Source: Clostridioides difficile CD160
GTDB taxonomy: Bacteria; Bacillota; Clostridia; Peptostreptococcales; Peptostreptococcaceae
Direction: 5' to 3'
Length of the DNA: 64,000 bases
Assembly (NCBI RefSeq): GCF_000449425.2
Contig: NZ_AVHW01000038.1
Coordinates: forward strand, 52,164 to 116,163
A model generated the notes under the pieces. It was not told where the DNA came from, did not search any database, and worked only from the letters and a program-made list of their open reading frames with translations. The position numbers and the translations under genes are program-made. Below, in pieces: positions 15,432-25,021 of this stretch. The first letter of the stretch is position 1, and each line of letters starts with the position of its first letter.

Positions 15432-16022
15432 ATGAACAAAGTAATGGTTAAAATCCATGGCGCTGAATATCCAATGGTTGGAGATAAGTCAGAGAAGTTT
15501 ATGATTAGTATTGCTGATTTTGTTGACAAAGAAATGGATAAAATAACACGTCAAAACCCGAAATTAAGCTTATCAGTTGCTGCGATATTAACTGCATTAA
15601 ATATATCAGACCTTTTATTTGAATGTTCAGATGAGAATGAGAAGTTGATTAAAGCTAATGAAGAATTGAGTAAAAAGGTTGGGTCTTCTAATGAAGAGCT
15701 TCAATTAGAAATTAAGTCTTTAAAGCTTACAATAGCAGAAAAAGAGGCAGAGAGTCGTGAAACTGAGGCTAAGATGAAAGAGTTAATTGATATTATAGAA
15801 AATAAAAAGCAAGAAATATTCGAACTTAGTAATACGACAGAAGGTTCTAGAGCTGAGTTAGATGCTTATAAAAGCAAGATTGAGGAGTTAAGTGCTCAAC
15901 TTGAAGAGGCAAATGAAAGAGCTACGATAGCCGAGAATTTGGCTTCAGAGTTTCAAAACAAAGCTTATGATTTACAGCTAAAATGTACAGGGTTAAATAA
16001 TGATGAAAAAAATGTGAAATAA
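15432..16022 (+). CDS. zapA: ZapA-like cell division protein with long coiled coil
   Basis: I choose the ATG at 15432 (MNKVMVKIHGAEYPMVGDKS) because GGGGGAGG lies just before it; a longer frame from 15414 exists. The first about 90 residues match the ZapA/YshA fold (I.GxEYP..GD..E.M..IA.FVD.EM), which bundles FtsZ protofilaments at the division site. Typical ZapA proteins are about 85-110 residues. Here residues about 80-196 add a continuous charged coiled coil (EELQLEIKSLKLTIAEKEAE) that could lengthen the tether. It lies 24 nt past pheT, an arrangement common in clostridia. A terminator follows. Confidence 0.8.
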   Translation: MNKVMVKIHGAEYPMVGDKSEKFMISIADFVDKEMDKITRQNPKLSLSVAAILTALNISDLLFECSDENEKLIKANEELSKKVGSSNEELQLEIKSLKLTIAEKEAESRETEAKMKELIDIIENKKQEIFELSNTTEGSRAELDAYKSKIEELSAQLEEANERATIAENLASEFQNKAYDLQLKCTGLNNDEKNVK

Positions 16023-16035
16023 AATTAGAAGATTT

Positions 16036-16066
16036 GCTGTCTCTATTGTTTTTTGAGACAGCTTCT
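16036..16066 (+). terminator. Intrinsic terminator after zapA
   Basis: GCTGTCTC / GAGACAGC stem (16036-16043 and 16055-16062) with an 11-nt loop, then TTCTTTT. Confidence 0.85.
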
Positions 16067-16182
16067 TTTAATGTATAAATACAAATATGTGTAAATATAA
16101 AAGTTTTTTAATATTAATAAAAAATAGTATCTAAAATAATTTTGATTTGGTATCTATCATTAGAAAGTGAGATGTTTTATAT

Positions 16183-16863
16183 ATGACAAACCAGAGTCAG
16201 ATGTCTGAATCATTCTTCTTATGCTCTTTATTGGCAATAACAGGAGGATTTTTAGATATTTATACTTATGTAGTAAGAGGTAAGGTCTTTGCTAATGCAC
16301 AGACTGGAAACATAGTTTTATTAGGGCTTAATATAGCAGAAGGGAACATAAAAAAATCTTTTTATTACTTGATTCCTATTTTGGCATTTATGTTAGGTGT
16401 CTTTATAGCAGAGAAGATAAGAAAGTACTTCAAAAATAATTCTAAGATTCATTGGCGTCAAATTATCATTATAATAGAAATGATTACTATACTTGTTGTT
16501 TCTTTTGTACCTAGAGGACAATTTAATATGTTTGTAAATGTTGCTATCTCTTTTATTTGTTCAATGCAAGTAGAGAGTTTTAGAAAGGTAAATGGAAATA
16601 GTTTTGCAACGACAATGTGTACTGGAAACTTAAGAAGTGCCACAGAAACATTATTTCATTATATACAGACTAAGAATATTTTTATGATAAAAAAGAGTTT
16701 GCAGTATTATGCTATTATAGTATTCTTTATATCTGGGGCTATTTTAGGAACTTTTTTTACAAAGATTTTTGTGGAAAAGTCAATCCTAGTATGTTTCTTT
16801 ATTTTGGCAGTAGTCTTTGGAGTTATGTTTATCAATAAGGATGATTCATTTAATGAAAACTAA
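16183..16863 (+). CDS. DUF1275 (YoaK-like) integral membrane protein
   Basis: 226 residues with six to seven predicted helices. The start LCSLLAITGGFLDIYTYVVR followed by GKVFANAQTGNIVLLGL is the conserved N-terminal signature of DUF1275 proteins (G..D...Y...G..FA..QTGN...L). A second signature lies in the middle (SMQVESFRKVNG.....TMCTGNLRS). The biological role is unknown; distant similarity to sulfate/anion transporter folds has been suggested for the family. It is transcribed alone: terminator upstream at 16036 and a repeat-filled gap downstream. Confidence 0.85.
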   Translation: MTNQSQMSESFFLCSLLAITGGFLDIYTYVVRGKVFANAQTGNIVLLGLNIAEGNIKKSFYYLIPILAFMLGVFIAEKIRKYFKNNSKIHWRQIIIIIEMITILVVSFVPRGQFNMFVNVAISFICSMQVESFRKVNGNSFATTMCTGNLRSATETLFHYIQTKNIFMIKKSLQYYAIIVFFISGAILGTFFTKIFVEKSILVCFFILAVVFGVMFINKDDSFNEN

Positions 16864-16922
16864 CTTAGTATAAATTGATAAAAAATGAGTTATTATTTGA
16901 TATACTTTATACAGTAAATAGT

Positions 16923-17093
16923 GTATAAATTGTTTGAGACATATCAAGTTAAATATAGTAAGTAGCGTATAAATTGTTTGAGATATCTTAAATATAATAA
17001 GTAGTAAATAAGTTATTTTAAATACATTAAATATAATAAATAAGGTATAAATTATTTGGTGTATTTTAGATATAGTAAATAGTGTATAAATTT
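16923..17093. repeat. Degenerate tandem repeat, about 40 bp unit, four to five copies
   Basis: Copies begin at 16923, 16967, 17004, 17045 and 17084 (periods 44, 37, 41 and 39 bp), each with GTATAAATT.TTTG and ending in TAAATATAGTAAATAGT-like sequence. The array fills most of the 294-bp gap before the U32 gene. It has no coding potential and lacks the strict repeat/spacer regularity of a CRISPR. Confidence 0.65.
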
Positions 17094-17157
17094 AATGTAA
17101 ATATTTATGTTATAGATAATTATATTAACCTAATAAGTATAAATAGAGGAGAAAAAT

Positions 17158-19659
17158 ATGAAAAAAATAGAATTACTTGCACCAGTTGGCTCTTTTGATT
17201 CATTAAAAGCAGCAGTACAAAATGGAGCAAATGCTGTGTATTTAGGTGGTAAAGACTTTAGTGCAAGAGCATCTGCAAATAACTTTGATAGAAATGAGCT
17301 AATTGATGCTGTTAAATACTCTCATATAAGGGGAGTGCAAGTCTTTGTTACTGTGAATACATTGATAAAACAATATGAGATAGAAGATTTTGTAGAGTAT
17401 GTAAAATTTTTATATGATATAGATATAGATGCTTTAATAGTACAAGATATAGGAATGGCAAGGCTTATAAAAAAACTATTGCCTGATTTTGAACTACATG
17501 CAAGTACTCAAATGGTAGCTCATTCGTTAGAAGATGTTAAATATCTTCAAAGTATTGGGTTTGATAGAGTTGTTTTGGCAAGAGAATTAAATGTCGATGA
17601 GATAAAATGGATTTGTGAAAATACAACTGTAGATATAGAAGTTTTTGTACATGGGGCTTTATGTGTGTGTTACTCAGGTCAGTGCCTTATGAGTAGTATG
17701 ATAGGAAATAGGTCTGGAAACAGAGGTAGATGTGCACAACCATGTAGACAAAAATATGAGTTGATAGATATAAATACAGGTGAAGTAGTAAAGAGTGATG
17801 GAGATTATTTGTTGAGTCCTAGGGATTTAAGCACTATAGAAGACTTAGACAAAATAATTGAAGCAGGTGTATTATCTTTAAAAATAGAAGGAAGAATGAA
17901 AAAGCCAGAATATGTAGCTACTGTAGTTTCAGGATATAGAGAAGCAATTAATGAATTTGTAGATAAGAATAAAATAAGTATTTCTGAGGAAATAATAAAT
18001 AATTTGTACACTATATTCAATAGAAAGTTTACAAAAGGATATATATTAGGTGAAGTTGGTAAGGATATAATGAACTCAAATAGACCTAATAATCAAGGTC
18101 TCTATGTTGGAAAAGTTTTAGATTATAATAGAAAAAGCAAAAGACTTAGAGTTATGTTAGAAAATACCCTTAAAAAAGGTGATGGAATTAACCTAGGTGG
18201 AGGCACTATTGGAAGGATAATAAAAGATGGAGAGATAACTACAATAGCACATAAAGGAGACTTAATAGAATTGGATTTTGTTGGAGAAGCAAAGAGAAAT
18301 CAGCTTATATTTAAGACCTCAGATAGTGAGTTGATGGATAGAGTACAAGCTACATTCCAGCAAGATAAAGAGTTAATAAAAACTAATATAAAAGCAAAAG
18401 CAAGTATTAAATTAGGTAAAAAACCAGTACTTTCTATGAGTGATTTTTGTGGGAATAAATCGGTTGTAGAGGGAGAAAAGGTAGTTGAAAAAGCTATAAA
18501 AGTAGCTTTAAGTAAAGAAAAAATAGAGACACAAATTCAAAAGCTTGGAAATACACCTTATACACTAAAAGGTATAGAAATTGATTTGGATGAAGGTGTA
18601 AGTATGCCTATAAGTATGTTAAATCAAATGAGAAGAGATTGTATTGAGCTTTTAGATAAAGAAAGAATAAAGATAAAAGATAGAAAATTTAAGAATAATA
18701 GATTAAAATACCAGCCAAATAGAGTAAATAAACAGAAAAAACTTAATACAGCCCCTAAAATTAGAGTTAAAGTCAAAAACTTAGAGCAATTAGAAGCTGT
18801 ATTAAAATATAATATAGATTTAATTTATTATGAAGATATAAATACACTATCAAAAGCTCTAGAAATGGTATCAAATATTTCTAAAGAATCAATAGTTTCA
18901 AATGTAAATAACATAAATACTTCTGATGAAAAGAGTTTTAATGCTGAAAATAGTGAAAGCAGATTGATATATTCAGTACCAAGAATTATTAGAAATAAAG
19001 AATATAAACAATTTGAATTATTAGATAACATAAAAGGTGTCAATAAGATTCAAATTGGTAACTGGGGTTCTATGGAATATTTTAAAGGAAAGGACATGAA
19101 TATAGATTGCTATTTAAATGCATTTAACAGTGAAAGTATAAATCACTTTAAAGATGAGGGAGCTAGTACAGTTTGTTTATCACAAGAATTAAATCTAAAT
19201 GAAATTAAACAAACTTTAAAATATACAGATGTAGAAATCGAAGCAGTAATATATGGATATACTCCTATGATGATTACAGAATACTGTCCTATGGGAGTTG
19301 TTGTTAGGGATTGTAAAAAGGATAAGAGAGTTGCTAAATGTAAAGAAAGCAGTTATGCTTTAAGAGATTTTACAGATGCAAGTTATAGGATAACACAAGA
19401 TATATTCTGTAGAAGCACGATTTACAACTCAAAGGTTACTTGTATGTTAGATAATCTATATGAGTTAGATGAAATTGGAATAGATGTGTTTAGAATAGAT
19501 TTTACAGTGGAAAATGGCGAAATGGTTAAAAAGATTATAGATGCTCATATTGAGGTTTTGAGTAATGATTATAAGCTTGGAGAAAAGGCTACTAACCTAT
19601 ATAAGCAGTTGGATAAAGTTGGAACAGTTGCAGGACACTACTATAAAGGTGTAGAATAA
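17158..19659 (+). CDS. U32 peptidase-family protein with C-terminal DUF3656 (RlhA-like)
   Basis: 833 residues. The N-terminal U32 TIM barrel starts KKIELLAPVGSFDSLKAAVQ. The cluster of cysteines C169, C171, C176, C192 and C196 lies in LCVCYSGQCLMSSM and GNRGRCAQPCRQKYEL. GRMKKPEYVATVVSGYREAI follows at about 243-262. The remainder (about 390-833) is the DUF3656 and second-half region of the long U32 group. Although called peptidases, members such as RlhA carry out hydroxylation of a cytidine in 23S rRNA; others act with proteins of ubiquinone synthesis. An RNA-modifying role is therefore as likely as proteolysis. The ATG has AGAGGAG upstream. An HD gene follows closely. Confidence 0.85.
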   Translation: MKKIELLAPVGSFDSLKAAVQNGANAVYLGGKDFSARASANNFDRNELIDAVKYSHIRGVQVFVTVNTLIKQYEIEDFVEYVKFLYDIDIDALIVQDIGMARLIKKLLPDFELHASTQMVAHSLEDVKYLQSIGFDRVVLARELNVDEIKWICENTTVDIEVFVHGALCVCYSGQCLMSSMIGNRSGNRGRCAQPCRQKYELIDINTGEVVKSDGDYLLSPRDLSTIEDLDKIIEAGVLSLKIEGRMKKPEYVATVVSGYREAINEFVDKNKISISEEIINNLYTIFNRKFTKGYILGEVGKDIMNSNRPNNQGLYVGKVLDYNRKSKRLRVMLENTLKKGDGINLGGGTIGRIIKDGEITTIAHKGDLIELDFVGEAKRNQLIFKTSDSELMDRVQATFQQDKELIKTNIKAKASIKLGKKPVLSMSDFCGNKSVVEGEKVVEKAIKVALSKEKIETQIQKLGNTPYTLKGIEIDLDEGVSMPISMLNQMRRDCIELLDKERIKIKDRKFKNNRLKYQPNRVNKQKKLNTAPKIRVKVKNLEQLEAVLKYNIDLIYYEDINTLSKALEMVSNISKESIVSNVNNINTSDEKSFNAENSESRLIYSVPRIIRNKEYKQFELLDNIKGVNKIQIGNWGSMEYFKGKDMNIDCYLNAFNSESINHFKDEGASTVCLSQELNLNEIKQTLKYTDVEIEAVIYGYTPMMITEYCPMGVVVRDCKKDKRVAKCKESSYALRDFTDASYRITQDIFCRSTIYNSKVTCMLDNLYELDEIGIDVFRIDFTVENGEMVKKIIDAHIEVLSNDYKLGEKATNLYKQLDKVGTVAGHYYKGVE

Positions 19660-19756
19660 ATATAATATGAAAAATATACATAAATATATAAATAAACTTG
19701 GATTTATGTGTATTAATATACAAAAATATCATATATATGAAAAAATAGGGGGATTA

Positions 19757-20341
19757 ATGAAAATGAGAGAAGAAGCTTTAGAAATTTTATTTAAGTATTT
19801 AGAGACTGACAGAATGAGAAAACATTGCTATGCTGTTGAAGCGGTTATGAAAGATTTAGCCAAAAGATTAGAGCCAGAAAAAGAAGAAGAGTGGGCAGTT
19901 GCAGGTCTTTTACATGATTTAGATTCAGATATAGTTGGAAGAAAACCAGGGGAAATCTGTGAAGGGCATGCTACAACAACAGTAGAGCTTCTTAAAAAAG
20001 AAAACTTTGGTGATGAAGAGATGTATAGAGCGATACTTGGTCACCACGATGGAATGGGAGTTACAAGAACTAGCCTTATGGAAAAAGCTATATATGCAGC
20101 AGACCCTATAACTGGGTTTATAACTGCTATAGCCTTGGTTTATCCAGATAAAAAACTTACTAGTGTAAAAACAAAGTCTGTAATTAAAAGAATGAAAGAG
20201 ACGAGATTTGCTTCAAATGTAAATAGAGATGCAATGAGAAGTATAGAAGATATAGGGATTCCATTTGATGAATTTGCAGAGCTTTCTCTGAATGCAATGA
20301 AAAATATAAGTGATGTTCTTGAAAGTAATGAAAATGAATAA
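19757..20341 (+). CDS. HD-domain protein (HDIG-type hydrolase)
   Basis: About 194 residues from the ATG at 19757; ATG 19763 (MREEAL) is equally possible because AGGGGG lies at 19747-19752. A longer frame begins at 19667 without a ribosome site. The HD metal motifs are seen: His in MRKHCYAVEAV, LLHDLDSD (paired His-Asp), EGHATTTVELL, and GHHDGMGV. This layout is that of small HDIG hydrolases which act on phosphate esters or nucleotides; substrate unknown. It lies about 100 nt after the U32 gene with no terminator between, so it is likely co-transcribed. Confidence 0.82.
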   Translation: MKMREEALEILFKYLETDRMRKHCYAVEAVMKDLAKRLEPEKEEEWAVAGLLHDLDSDIVGRKPGEICEGHATTTVELLKKENFGDEEMYRAILGHHDGMGVTRTSLMEKAIYAADPITGFITAIALVYPDKKLTSVKTKSVIKRMKETRFASNVNRDAMRSIEDIGIPFDEFAELSLNAMKNISDVLESNENE

Positions 20342-20553
20342 TGTAAAAGAGATAATAAATTTAATTGTCTAATTTATTAATAATTTATAAAACAGATTAC
20401 TAATAAGAGATTAAATAATTGATGCTTAATTAAGTTATCAATACTTGATTTAACAAATCACTAAGAACCAGTTAATTATGGTGATAAGTATATTTAAGAA
20501 ATAGAGTATCAATAATCAAATAAAAAACAGAAAAAGAAAGTAAGGCGGGATAT

Positions 20554-21030
20554 ATGAAGCTTACGACTATTTGTTATATAGAAAAAGATGATAAGACTTT
20601 AATGTTATATAGAAATAAAAAGAAAGATGATATACATGAAGGTAAATATGTAGGAGTTGGAGGAAAGTTTGAGCAAGGAGAGACTCCTGAAGAGTGTATA
20701 ATCAGAGAAGTTAAAGAAGAAACTGGACTTACGCTTAAATCACTAACATATAAAGGTCTTATAACTTTTCCAAAATTTAAGAATGAAGAAGACTGGTACA
20801 TGTTCCTATATTTTTCAGATGACTTTGAAGGTAGTTTGTCCGAAAAAGATTTGGATGATTGCAAAGAAGGTAAATTACTTTGGGTAGACAATGATAAAAT
20901 ATTTGACTTAAATATGTGGGAAGGTGACAGATTATTTTTGAATTGGGCTAAGACTGGGAAAATTTTTAGTGCAAAGATAATATACAATAATGGAGAATTG
21001 GAAGATTATAGTGTAAGTTTCTTAACTTGA
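20554..21030 (+). CDS. NUDIX hydrolase (8-oxo-dGTP diphosphatase MutT-like)
   Basis: 158 residues with a complete Nudix box: GGKFEQGETPEECIIREVKE followed by ETGL (about 38-61), pattern Gx5Ex7REUxEExGU. The start KLTTICYIEKDDKTLMLYRN and the following WYMFLYFSDDFEG...CKEGKLLWVD match the MutT/YtkD-like group that cleaves oxidised or non-canonical nucleoside triphosphates. Substrate remains inference. The 212 bp before it is AT-rich and featureless; the ribosome site is AAGGCGGG. Its stop is 113 nt before the next start. Confidence 0.85.
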   Translation: MKLTTICYIEKDDKTLMLYRNKKKDDIHEGKYVGVGGKFEQGETPEECIIREVKEETGLTLKSLTYKGLITFPKFKNEEDWYMFLYFSDDFEGSLSEKDLDDCKEGKLLWVDNDKIFDLNMWEGDRLFLNWAKTGKIFSAKIIYNNGELEDYSVSFLT

Positions 21031-21143
21031 TTTGTATAAAAATTTTCAATTTAAACTCATATATTGTTAAAAAAATAAAAATTGACTTAGACAACTATTT
21101 GCTTTATACTAAAGTAAAATTTTTAAATGGAGGAAAATTTAGG

Positions 21144-21965
21144 ATGATAGACATAAATTTAGAAACATGCGTAGGTTGTGGCTTGTGTGAGTCAGACTGC
21201 CTTGTAAATGCAATAAAAGTTAGAGAAAATAAAGCAAAGGTAAAAAATGTTCTCTGTATTAATTGTGGTCATTGTATGGCAATTTGCCCAACAGACTCTA
21301 TAGAAATGCAGGGATTTGATAAAGGTGAGGTATTAGAATACAATCATGAAACTTTTGACTTAGAGTCTGAAAACTTGATGAATTTCATAAAATTTAGAAG
21401 AAGTATAAGAGACTACAAAGATATAGAGGTAGAAGAAGAGAAAATAAGAAACATAGTAGAAGCTGGTAGATATACACCAACAGGTGGAAATAGACAGCCT
21501 CTAAGATACATATTAGTAAAAGATAAGTTAAAAGAAGTAAAAGAATTGGCAATAGAAGGGCTTTATAATTTAGCATTAAATACTGATGATGAAGACTCTG
21601 TTCGCTCTATATATAAAAATACGTTTAAGAGAATGTATAAAGGATATAAAGAAAAAGGAATTGACTCTTTATTTTATGATGCACCACTACTTATGGTAGT
21701 TGTTGGTGATATTTCTTTAGGTGGAAGTGTATATGTAGATGGAGGATTGGCTGCATCTAATATGGAACTTATGGCTTACTCTCAAGGATTGGGAATGTGC
21801 TATAATGGATTTTTCGTTATGGCATCAAATGTAGAACCAAAGATAAAAGAGCTATTAGGAATGAATGATAACGAAGCAGTTATAACTTCATTTATATTAG
21901 GCTATCCAAATGTAAAATATAAGAGAACTGTAAATCGAAATGTTGCTAAATTTGATATAAAGTAG
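21144..21965 (+). CDS. Ferredoxin-nitroreductase fusion flavoprotein
   Basis: 273 residues from ATG 21144, chosen because GGAGG lies 10 nt upstream; an in-frame start at 21027 adds a non-conserved stretch. Residues 1-60 carry two 4Fe-4S ferredoxin motifs, CVGCGLCESDC and CINCGHCMAIC. Residues about 75-273 are an FMN-binding nitroreductase domain (FRRSIRDYKDIEVEEEKI, then TPTGGNRQPLRYILV). Such fusions pass electrons from reduced ferredoxin-type clusters to FMN to reduce small organic or nitro compounds. The physiological substrate is unknown. It stands alone between the NUDIX and diguanylate cyclase genes. Confidence 0.85.
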   Translation: MIDINLETCVGCGLCESDCLVNAIKVRENKAKVKNVLCINCGHCMAICPTDSIEMQGFDKGEVLEYNHETFDLESENLMNFIKFRRSIRDYKDIEVEEEKIRNIVEAGRYTPTGGNRQPLRYILVKDKLKEVKELAIEGLYNLALNTDDEDSVRSIYKNTFKRMYKGYKEKGIDSLFYDAPLLMVVVGDISLGGSVYVDGGLAASNMELMAYSQGLGMCYNGFFVMASNVEPKIKELLGMNDNEAVITSFILGYPNVKYKRTVNRNVAKFDIK

Positions 21966-22030
21966 TACTCGGATTGTGTTCTATGCTAAATCAAAATAGA
22001 TAATGCTATATAATTAATACATCAAATTTA

Positions 22031-22059
22031 TTGTAAACACAAGGTAAATAGAGTATAAT
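22031..22059 (+). promoter_or_regulatory. Promoter of the sensor diguanylate cyclase
   Basis: TTGTAA, 17-bp spacer, TATAAT, giving a leader of about 130 nt. Confidence 0.6.
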
Positions 22060-22152
22060 CAAAATATATTATGTATGAATGAGGATGTTAAATTTTTACA
22101 AAAATTTTATGTCCTTTTTTGTACTAATCTATTTTTCAAGTCTAAGAATTTA

Positions 22153-22171
22153 TACAGTATACTATACTGTA
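22153..22171 (+). promoter_or_regulatory. Perfect 19-bp palindrome in the diguanylate cyclase leader
   Basis: TACAGTATA-C-TATACTGTA lies between the promoter and the GTG start at 22198. Nine-bp perfect arms around one centre base are typical of a dimeric repressor site. It could also overlap a second promoter (TATACT). Confidence 0.55.
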
Positions 22172-22197
22172 AATATTATTATATGGAGGATTTTATA

Positions 22198-24672
22198 GTG
22201 AATTTGAAAAAATTACTTTCATTAGTTTTTGTAATTATGTCCATATTCACTTTCTGCATATTTCCCTTTAAGAGTAATGCTATGAATAATGATAATCGTA
22301 CCATACGTGTTGCTTATCCCATTCAAAAAGGTTTAAGTGAGATAGATGAAAAAGGTAGGTACTCTGGGTATACCTATGAATATTTACAAGAAATTGCCCA
22401 ATATACTGGGTGGAATTATGAGTTTGTTCAAGTCGAAGGAGATATAAATGAATCTCTTATTAAGTTAATGGATATGTTAAAAAATGGTGAGATTGATTTA
22501 ATGGGTGGCTTGTTGTATGATGAACCATTAGAGAAAGTGTATGATTATGTCGGATATAGTTATGGAACTGTAAATACAGTATTACAAGTACTTCATGATA
22601 ATGCAGATATTGACAGTGTAAGCTCACAAGTGACAAAGAACATGCGTATTGCTGTAATAGAAAATTCTACTAGTAAAATTAAAGAGTTAGATAGATACTG
22701 TGAAATGAATCAAATATCCTCTGAATTGATACCTTGTAAAACAATGGAAGAACAAATACAAGCTCTAAAGGATGAAAAAGCAGACGCAATGCTTAATGTC
22801 AGTATGAATCCTAGAGATGATTTGCGCACTATAGCTAAGTTTTCTCCTAAGCCATTTTATTTTGTTACAAGCAAAGGCAATACAGAATTATCTAAAAAGC
22901 TTAATTCAGCGATATCTAACATTGAGCAAACAGACCCTTATTTTTCACCTACATTATATGAGAAATATTTTACACCAGAGAATAAAGAGATGATTTTATC
23001 TAAGAAAGAATCTGAGTACATTAAAAATACAAAAACTTTAAAAGCAGGTGTTTTACTAAACAATCCGCCATTTCAATATGTAGATGATAAAACAGGAAAA
23101 TTAAAAGGTATTTCAATAGATTTATTGAATTACCTGGCAAAGAAGACTGGTTTGAAATTAGATATGGTGCCTGTAGAATCTCAGAAGGATTTAGAAAATA
23201 TGATAAAAAATTCTAAGGTTGATATTGTAGCAGGCATGACATACGATTATGAAAAGGCACGTAAACAGCATGTAGCTATGACTCGGCCATTTATTTCTAC
23301 ACAGTATATGATGATGATTAACAATAAGGTAAACGAAGATAGCTTAGAAAATAAACGTTTAGCTCTTGAAAAAGGTACTTCTTATAAAGGCTATTCTGCT
23401 AAAAATATAATTTGGTATGATACGCTAGAAGAATGTATTGATGCTGTGAATAGTGGAAAAGCAGATTATACATATGGTGAAGGTTATTCCATACAGTATT
23501 ATGTAAATCAACCTAAGTATAAGTATGTTCGTTTAATTCAACAAAACTACGAACAACATCTCTTCTGTTTTGGTGTAGCTAAACAGAATGAACAGGAATT
23601 ATTTAGTATATTAAATAAGGCTGTAATTAGTATACAGACTGAAGAGATGCAATCAATTATTTATAATAATACTACATATATATCAGATTTTTCTCTAGTT
23701 CAAATTATGCAGGAAAATCCAATTCAAACTATTCTTGTAGTATTTAGCATATCATTATGTATTATTATAATTATGGCTTGGAGTCTTCGTACTCGTACAA
23801 GCATGAATCAGAGAATTTCTTTAGAGCTTAAAAAACATACTGAAGTATATGAGATGGCAAGTGAATACTTTTTTGAATATGATTATCAAGCAGATAAAAT
23901 TACGATTGCGATGCAAGAAAATGGTGTTAATGTCTTTGGAGGTCTAAGTCATTGTAAAGACACATCTGGAAATGAAATTGAAAAAGAGTACAGAGAACAA
24001 TTTTTTAAGTTGATTATGGAACAAGAAAATGGTTCAACAGAAATTTATTGTATTTGCCCTGATAGGGAGTTTCATTGGATTAGAATTACATCAAAGATAA
24101 TTTATAATGAAAAGAATGTACCTGTTTATTCAATAGGCAAATTGCACAATGTTGATTGTGAAAAAGAGGAAAAAATGAGACTGTTAGATAAAGCACAAAA
24201 AGACAGTTTAACAAATATTTTTAATGCAGCTTCTATAAGGGAGATGGCTACAAAGAGTTTGGATGATTTATCGAATAATGAAAGAGGAGCTTTACTTATT
24301 TTAGATATTGACCATTTTAAAGAGATAAATGACAATTATGGTCATCTTATTGGAGATAAGATGCTGATTGCAGTTGCAAATATTCTCACTAAATCTTTTG
24401 AGGAATGTGACATAGTAGGTCGCCTAGGAGGGGACGAATTTAGCATATATGTTAAAAGTGTAGAGGATATGGAAAGCCTTGTAGAAAAATGTAATATTTT
24501 ATATGATAAAATCCATGGTATTAAATTACCAAATGGTAAGAGTATATCTGTAAGTATGGGTGGTGTAATGTCAAAACAAGGACAAACATATGATGATATA
24601 TACAAAATGGCAGATGATGCTCTTTATAATTCGAAAAAGCAAGGTAGAAATTGCTTTAAAATTGTTGAATAG
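22198..24672 (+). CDS. Sensor diguanylate cyclase: two periplasmic solute-binding domains, TM, GGDEF
   Basis: I start at GTG 22198 (MNLKKLLSLVFVIMSIFTFC), since GGAGGA lies 7 nt before it and a signal peptide follows; 824 residues. Two type-3 extracellular solute-binding domains come in tandem (about 35-275 and 285-520; the second has LKAGVLLNNPPFQYVDDKTG). A transmembrane helix (TILVVFSISLCIIIIMAW) follows at about 530-550. After that comes a PAS-like linker, then a GGDEF domain with an intact RLGGDEF motif (GGDEF at 744-748). The RxxD inhibitory site is absent (EECD instead), so product inhibition is not expected. It should make c-di-GMP in response to an amino-acid-like ligand outside the cell; the ligand is unknown. 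Confidence 0.9.
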   Translation: MNLKKLLSLVFVIMSIFTFCIFPFKSNAMNNDNRTIRVAYPIQKGLSEIDEKGRYSGYTYEYLQEIAQYTGWNYEFVQVEGDINESLIKLMDMLKNGEIDLMGGLLYDEPLEKVYDYVGYSYGTVNTVLQVLHDNADIDSVSSQVTKNMRIAVIENSTSKIKELDRYCEMNQISSELIPCKTMEEQIQALKDEKADAMLNVSMNPRDDLRTIAKFSPKPFYFVTSKGNTELSKKLNSAISNIEQTDPYFSPTLYEKYFTPENKEMILSKKESEYIKNTKTLKAGVLLNNPPFQYVDDKTGKLKGISIDLLNYLAKKTGLKLDMVPVESQKDLENMIKNSKVDIVAGMTYDYEKARKQHVAMTRPFISTQYMMMINNKVNEDSLENKRLALEKGTSYKGYSAKNIIWYDTLEECIDAVNSGKADYTYGEGYSIQYYVNQPKYKYVRLIQQNYEQHLFCFGVAKQNEQELFSILNKAVISIQTEEMQSIIYNNTTYISDFSLVQIMQENPIQTILVVFSISLCIIIIMAWSLRTRTSMNQRISLELKKHTEVYEMASEYFFEYDYQADKITIAMQENGVNVFGGLSHCKDTSGNEIEKEYREQFFKLIMEQENGSTEIYCICPDREFHWIRITSKIIYNEKNVPVYSIGKLHNVDCEKEEKMRLLDKAQKDSLTNIFNAASIREMATKSLDDLSNNERGALLILDIDHFKEINDNYGHLIGDKMLIAVANILTKSFEECDIVGRLGGDEFSIYVKSVEDMESLVEKCNILYDKIHGIKLPNGKSISVSMGGVMSKQGQTYDDIYKMADDALYNSKKQGRNCFKIVE

Positions 24673-24721
24673 AAAAATTTTCTTTATATACTTTATATAA
24701 TCTATACATAATGAAAACATG

Positions 24722-24746
24722 AAAAAACATATAAGTATATGTTTTC
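24722..24746 (+). terminator. Probable terminator of the diguanylate cyclase gene
   Basis: GAAAAAACATAT / ATATGTTTTC-type hairpin with a very tight loop, about 50 nt past the stop. Confidence 0.5.
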
Positions 24747-24875
24747 TAGAAAAAATGAAGTGAATCAATTTACATATGTAAAAATTACTAAGTGGGGTAA
24801 TTTAATATCTTGATTATAGGTAATTATATAAGTTTAAATAATAAAAATATATTAAATAAAAATATGTAATGAAAT

Positions 24876-24921
24876 AATAAAGCCTAATGATAAATATAAA
24901 AATGCATCATTAGGCTTTATT
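24876..24921 (-). terminator. Terminator of pepD
   Basis: A perfect 16-bp stem AATAAAGCCTAATGAT / ATCATTAGGCTTTATT with a 14-nt loop and A/T-rich flanks; it can act in both directions. Confidence 0.85.
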
Positions 24922-25021
24922 CCTATAAACTTTTATAATGTTAATTTATAGAATGAGTTTTATATAGATTTATTTATAATCTATAATTGTATCCAAGAGT
25001 AAATCTAAATAAAATTTAGAT

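Larger units (their letters stand above)
24673..25021. other. Intergenic region between convergent genes
   Basis: AT-rich, no gene. It holds the two terminator hairpins listed separately (24722-24746 and 24876-24921). Confidence 0.6.

Noticed and set aside
16923..17093. CRISPR array
   Set aside because: Unit lengths vary from 37 to 44 bp and there are no unique spacers between strict repeats; no cas genes.
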